Below are positions 59,887 through 64,000 of a DNA stretch of 64,000 nt, one piece after another (the first letter of the stretch is position 1; each line of letters starts with the position of its first letter). The notes under the pieces were generated by a model. That model ran no database searches. It was not told the origin of the DNA and saw only the letters and a program-made list of their open reading frames with translations. Source of the DNA: Labia minor (taxonomy: Eukaryota; Arthropoda; Insecta; Dermaptera; Spongiphoridae); NCBI GenBank assembly GCA_963082975.1, contig OY720346.1, forward strand, positions 40,761,787-40,825,786. The letters are read 5' to 3'. Made by a program: the position numbers and the translations under genes.

Positions 59887-60744
59887 TGTATATAATAGTA
59901 ATGTATATATATATAATGAACGTCAAATATAGGCTAAGATCACAAATAGCTTTGAAAAAAATCTGATAAATTACAAGCATTTAATTTACAAATAACAATT
60001 ACATAAATCGTATTAAATTCATATTAAATATATAATACATGGGATGGTAAAAGAATTCGAAAACAAATCGAAAACGGCCCCTTTGGCTGATGCTGTGAAT
60101 GGTTGGAGCATTCTCTTATTATGGAGGGTTCTCTTATTATGTCGATGGTTGACATAGGAAATGACTGGGTCCAATTCACAACGAATTCAATTTTCTCAAA
60201 TGTCACAAGCTGCACTCCGTTTAGCACCTTGTCACCCCATCTAGGCTACCCTCTATCAAGTTATTTACACGTCTTTTCATTCGGCAACGAAGGAGAAGAG
60301 GAGGTTTTTTCTTGCTCGTGTTTTGCTTGTTATGCGTTCTTCTTTCCTTCCTCACTCTTAGATCCCCAGTCCATCTTTTCTACCACAATGTCTATTTGCT
60401 CATGTCGATCAACAACTTTATCAACTTTTGTATGCAAGCCAATAAAATAATCGGCATAAATTATACATACATCGATTGCTTTCGAATTTAAATTCAGTTC
60501 CACAAAATGTCAATTTGGCAAACTTGAAGAGAAACTTGATTATGACTCAATTTATCTGTTTGCACCCTTACAAGAGGGAGGGATTTTTTTTAAAATGTAC
60601 CATTAAAATACCCAATAATACTATAATACAATTTACAAGGAGAAAATTCAGCTTTTAAAATAAATATTTTAAATACTCAGAAATTTATTTAAATAAGTAG
60701 CAATGCATAAAATATAAATATATCTTTATTTATAGTTCGAGGGC
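59887..60744. other. Spacer
   Basis: Positions 60040-60450 are low-copy with overlapping frames on both strands. None is recognised, and a GAGGGTTCTCTTATTATG-type duplication (about 60112-60140) makes a coding role unlikely. Confidence 0.4.
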
Positions 60745-60870
60745 AGGTCAATAATTCCTTGACTTTTTAAATGAATCACAGGTTTTTGGAAAAAAAATAT
60801 TTTATTTGTGTGCAGTGTTTTCCATTTGATTCAAGTGACGGGAAATTCAAAAAGTCACGGACTTATTGAT
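60745..60870. mobile_element. Mariner MITE related to 23782
   Basis: Left AGGTCAATAATTCCTTGACT and right complement ATCAATAAGTCCGTGACTTT form terminal inverted repeats of about 28 bp around 70 noncoding bases. The ends match the mariner remnant at 23782-24260, so this is a deletion derivative of the same family. Confidence 0.8.
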
Positions 60871-61052
60871 AATATATGATTTTGCCTTACACTAAGACTC
60901 GGATTATTTTCCAAATGAATCTCTCATTAATAAACTTTTCAAAAATGTATCCCCCATCTAATCATAATCTTTTTTAGAATTTTAGTAAGAAGTATAATTT
61001 CTATCTTTGAGATATTTTTTATATTTTTTTTCTTTGAATTTTTATTTTATAA

Positions 61053-61338
61053 CTAGCTACTCAGAGCGCCTTCGGCGCTCTTCACACCTAGACGGGGGCT
61101 CCGCCCCCTATACCCCCGAGTGGTACATAGTATTTGGTTGAAAGTCTGTATGTAAAAGGTTTTCATCCATTTTGTTTCAATCACTATAAGTAGATACGAC
61201 ATTTATTTTTTTCTAGTAAAATATATTTTAATTTAATCAGTAAATTAATTATTTATTATTATTGTATATGTTATATTTATCTAACTCTGTGTCTCTACAG
61301 TTTTCGAAAGTTCTTAGCCGCAGCATCCACATTTCTCA
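61053..61338 (-). mobile_element. Helitron tail with LINE sequence, copy H3
   Basis: Starts (complement) at CTAG 61053-61056 with intact hairpins GAGCGCC-GAA-GGCGCTC and GGGGGC-GGA-GCCCCC. It contains the same LINE junction as H1 and stops after about 75 bases of LINE sequence at 61338. Close similarity to H1 implies recent copies. Confidence 0.82.
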
Positions 61339-61362
61339 TTTTTTATTTTTTTTAATCAATTA

Positions 61363-61414
<52 letters not shown>

Positions 61415-62719
61415 ATATTCAAATAAGATTAGAAAAATTATATACATACTGTCTCTGGACTGTCTATTGACTTCCCATCGTATATACAAAAATGTGCACT
61501 TTAAAGAATAACAACGAATAATGCATAAAAGGAGAATAAATAAAGAATTATATTACAAATTAAAAGTATGTATACAATTAAAATACGATTGAATATTCTA
61601 ACATTAGAATTATATAATATATATAATGTAACATTTCTATAATATATTTATTAATAATGATAAGTATAGAAATAAATATTAAATTTAAATTCTTTTAATA
61701 AAAGCCATCTCTTAGGATAAATAATTAATAAAAAACATAAAAAAAAAAAAAATTAAATGATTTTTTTTTCAAGTGGAAGGCTCAAAATTGAAATACACGT
61801 TACAGGATTTTTAATAAATATAACTCATATTTCATATTTTATTTACATTTTCTGGTTATGAAATAAGTACCATTTGAAAGATCAAAGATAGTGTACTTCA
61901 TCAGTCATTTCTCTCTCTCTCTCTCTTGCGAATTCTGTTTATTAGTAGAATAATTAGTTCAAATATTGAAAATAGTCAACTTATTAAAATAAAAATTCAA
62001 TTTATGCTTTATGAAAGGTTACATTAAAATTTATTAAAGTTCTTTCTTTTAATTGGAAATAGGATGAGGAAAAGTTTGAGATTGGATAAAGAGAATATTA
62101 ATAAAAATATTTCCCCAAAAGAGTAATAATAATTTAAAAATTAAAAAACAAAAGAAAATTTATTTTCTATTAAATTTATTACATATATTCATATTTTAAA
62201 TTTTTATAAATAAATTAATAAAGACAATTCGAATTATTTGAATTATTTTAAGCCTGTGAGGATGGTGTGGGTGTGGTCACAGAGGTAATTTCATGTATTC
62301 AACTCCTGACTCATCTTATCAGATTGGTTGTCGAGTAGTGGGACATTATCAGTCGCACTTTCCAAAATTCATCTTCGTCTTGCGTCTCGTTATTCGGTTT
62401 CTGAATTGGTATTCACCTCCACAGTTTGCAGATACCAACCAAACAGAGTAGCCCAAGTGGAATACAATCCAATTGTCTGTCCTTCCTCCACTTACAAGTT
62501 GCCATTTATATTGGATAAAGAAGTTGTTTTTTTCAAATTCAAACGTTATCAGCCTTAAAAATATCTAATTTCAATTTACCTTTTTTTTATTTGCTATTCT
62601 ATCTAAATATATATTCTATACATACGTTTATTTATTTAATAGAGGAGATTTTAAAGATTTACATATCATTATCCCCTCCCCTCTTAGAAATATATATATA
62701 TATATATAGATATGGTTTT
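61339..62719. other. Spacer with AT microsatellite and one GC-richer segment
   Basis: (AT)n at about 61369-61412 and (CT)n at 61911-61926. Positions 62250-62560 are GC-richer and unique. The frame through them lacks an ATG and any recognised motif. Confidence 0.4.
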
Positions 62720-62905
62720 TATCTGGAGAATTCAAATATGACTTTAGAATTGTTAATGTGTATCTGAATGTATGTATGTCTATATGAGAAATTGTATACT
62801 CAATGTTTGCTGGGCCGATTACTATGAAATTTCATCACAAGATTTTTATATAGTCCTATTTGAACATAGACTATAAATTTTCTCAATATTTAATCAAAAA
62901 ATCCA
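62720..62905 (+). repeat. Helentron-like core block, fifth family
   Basis: ATGTATGTATGTC (about 62770-62782) is followed by GCTGGGCCGATTACTATGAA and ATTTCATCAC. Same order as in the other families, with different flanks. Ends not resolved and only one copy in the window. Confidence 0.4.
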
Positions 62906-63304
62906 GAAATAAATTTTTAAATATTTATATCAAGCTCCGTAAAGCCAAAAACGTTATAAAAAAATATTATTCAAATTCAATTATCTTTATTTATTGGTTT
63001 TTATTTTAATTACTCAATTATTAATTTACTTGTAAAAAAAGGTTTAAATATAAAAATTAATATTTTGGAATTAAAAAAAAAAAAATAATAATTTAGACAA
63101 ATTTTATAAATTTTTATAGAAAATATATTTATTTAAATGTTTCGATTTCATTATGGTGTTTTAATAAATTCTCTTTTGTGATTTTAATTTAGTAGAAAAT
63201 AATATTAAATCTTCTATAAATTGAAAAAAATAATATTTTAATTGGTTTAAATTTTAAAACAAATAATCAATTAAATGAAATTTAAATATGTATTTATAAT
63301 ATAT
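62906..63304. other. AT-rich spacer
   Basis: Nothing recognised. Confidence 0.5.
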
Positions 63305-63530
63305 TGCCATAGGCGGATCAACTGGATATGAAGAGAGGAAAAACAGCTAGCCAATAATTGTGTGTGGGAAGACCATTTGAGAAACGATCGGTTAGTAGAC
63401 CAAAGTCGCGGTAAGCAGAAAGTATAAAAGAATTGGGAGAGAATAGATGTTATATGGAGGTGGCTAGAAATGGATAGAAATGGTTGTAGAAAGTTAAATT
63501 AACAGCTTAGAAATATATAGATAGATAATT
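63305..63530 (+). pseudogene. RTE-like LINE 3' tail, copy L9 (old)
   Basis: Heavily decayed tail, recognised by spacing and by fragments GGATCAACTGGA, GACCATTTGAGAAACG and AGTCGCGGTAAGC, and the terminal ATAGATAGATA at 63517-63527. Older than L5. Confidence 0.6.
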
Positions 63531-63693
63531 TTCCCCTAAGGAGCAAAAAAATAAATGAATTAATTTAAATTAAAATTATTATATATATATTGAGTGTTTA
63601 TCTTTTACGTTTTATATATCATTAAAAAATTTAGTTTTAGTTTTATAAAATATTTCATGTTTCTGATCATCTTTAGATTTTCTTATATATATT

Positions 63694-64000
63694 AGTAAGC
63701 GTTCTTGCATTTAAAGGTTACTTTCTTATGCAAAACGTTAAGGATATAATTTCAAACCAAAAGTTCAATTCAATAGTTAATACTACAAATTATATTAATC
63801 AATTTGAAATATTTTCTTAATGTAAACATTAACAATTATCAAGAGGGAGGTACATTTCTGAACAAATATCACATTTTTTTTAGAAATTGATCGGGGGTGG
63901 TCAATTACTTAAATATTCGTATTAATATAATTATAAATATCTTTGATTAAATTTATGTATATTTATTTAAATAAGAAAAAAAGAAAGAATAATTAGAAAA
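63694..64000 (+). mobile_element. Partial second copy of the 966-bp TIR element
   Basis: Matches 14026-14335, with GTAAGCGTTCTTGC at the left and GGTCAATTACTTAAATATTC further on, about 90% by eye apart from indels. It lacks the left end and runs beyond the window. Confidence 0.8.

Noticed and set aside
62328-62558. 76-codon frame in a GC-richer segment
   Set aside because: No ATG start and no recognised protein family; kept only as part of a spacer note.
1-64000. CRISPR arrays, bacterial promoters, operons and LTR-type or capsid-bearing elements
   Set aside because: No spaced direct repeats of CRISPR type, no prokaryotic gene organisation, and no capsid, protease, integrase or long terminal repeat signal was recognised.

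Overview
This window looks like gene-poor, strongly AT-rich nuclear DNA of an animal, most likely an arthropod. The evidence is the mixture of repeats: RTE-type LINE tails, Tc1/mariner and hAT DNA transposons, a tRNA-derived SINE, a canonical Helitron 3' end, and many small elements built like Helentrons/HINEs (the DINE-1 type of arthropod genomes). Nothing bacterial is present: no operons, no ribosome-binding sites and no long ORFs. I cannot name the species. No convincing host gene exon was found. The window reads as intergenic or giant-intron DNA with fossil mobile elements nested in one another.

Layout. 1-9.3 kb holds Helentron-like family A copies (88-711, 6348-6972), a 2.2-kb hAT (2560-4758) carrying a Helitron that carries a LINE tail that carries a small hAT, and an internally deleted mariner-like element (7209-7896). 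10-13.8 kb is a decayed Helentron with a perfect 15-bp subterminal inverted repeat and an open endonuclease reading frame. A family B element is inserted in it, and a 1.6-kb unclassified element is inserted in that. 13.8-28 kb holds a TA-flanked TIR element, a mariner MITE, an A copy, a SINE, a large AT palindrome, mariner remnants and two B copies. 28-32 kb shows no interpretable feature. 32-45 kb has two hATs with clean 8-bp target duplications, a second SINE copy, several B copies (one with hAT-derived flank attached), a 1.2-kb hAT and a small hAT containing B. 45-48 kb is an RTE-like LINE on the minus strand interrupted by a mariner foldback and an A copy. 49-64 kb has more B copies, LINE tails, Helitron tails, chimeric family C, a mariner deletion derivative and the start of a second copy of the 13.8-kb TIR element.

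The most interesting pattern is that families A, B and C do not resemble each other at their ends yet share one architecture: a short subterminal inverted repeat, an internal GTCC/CA/GTAT microsatellite followed by a block ending near AAATTTGGTA, and a second arm immediately followed by a 3' hairpin with a four-base loop. The decayed endonuclease-bearing Helentron shows the arms and a weaker hairpin, so it is a plausible relative of the missing mobilising machinery.
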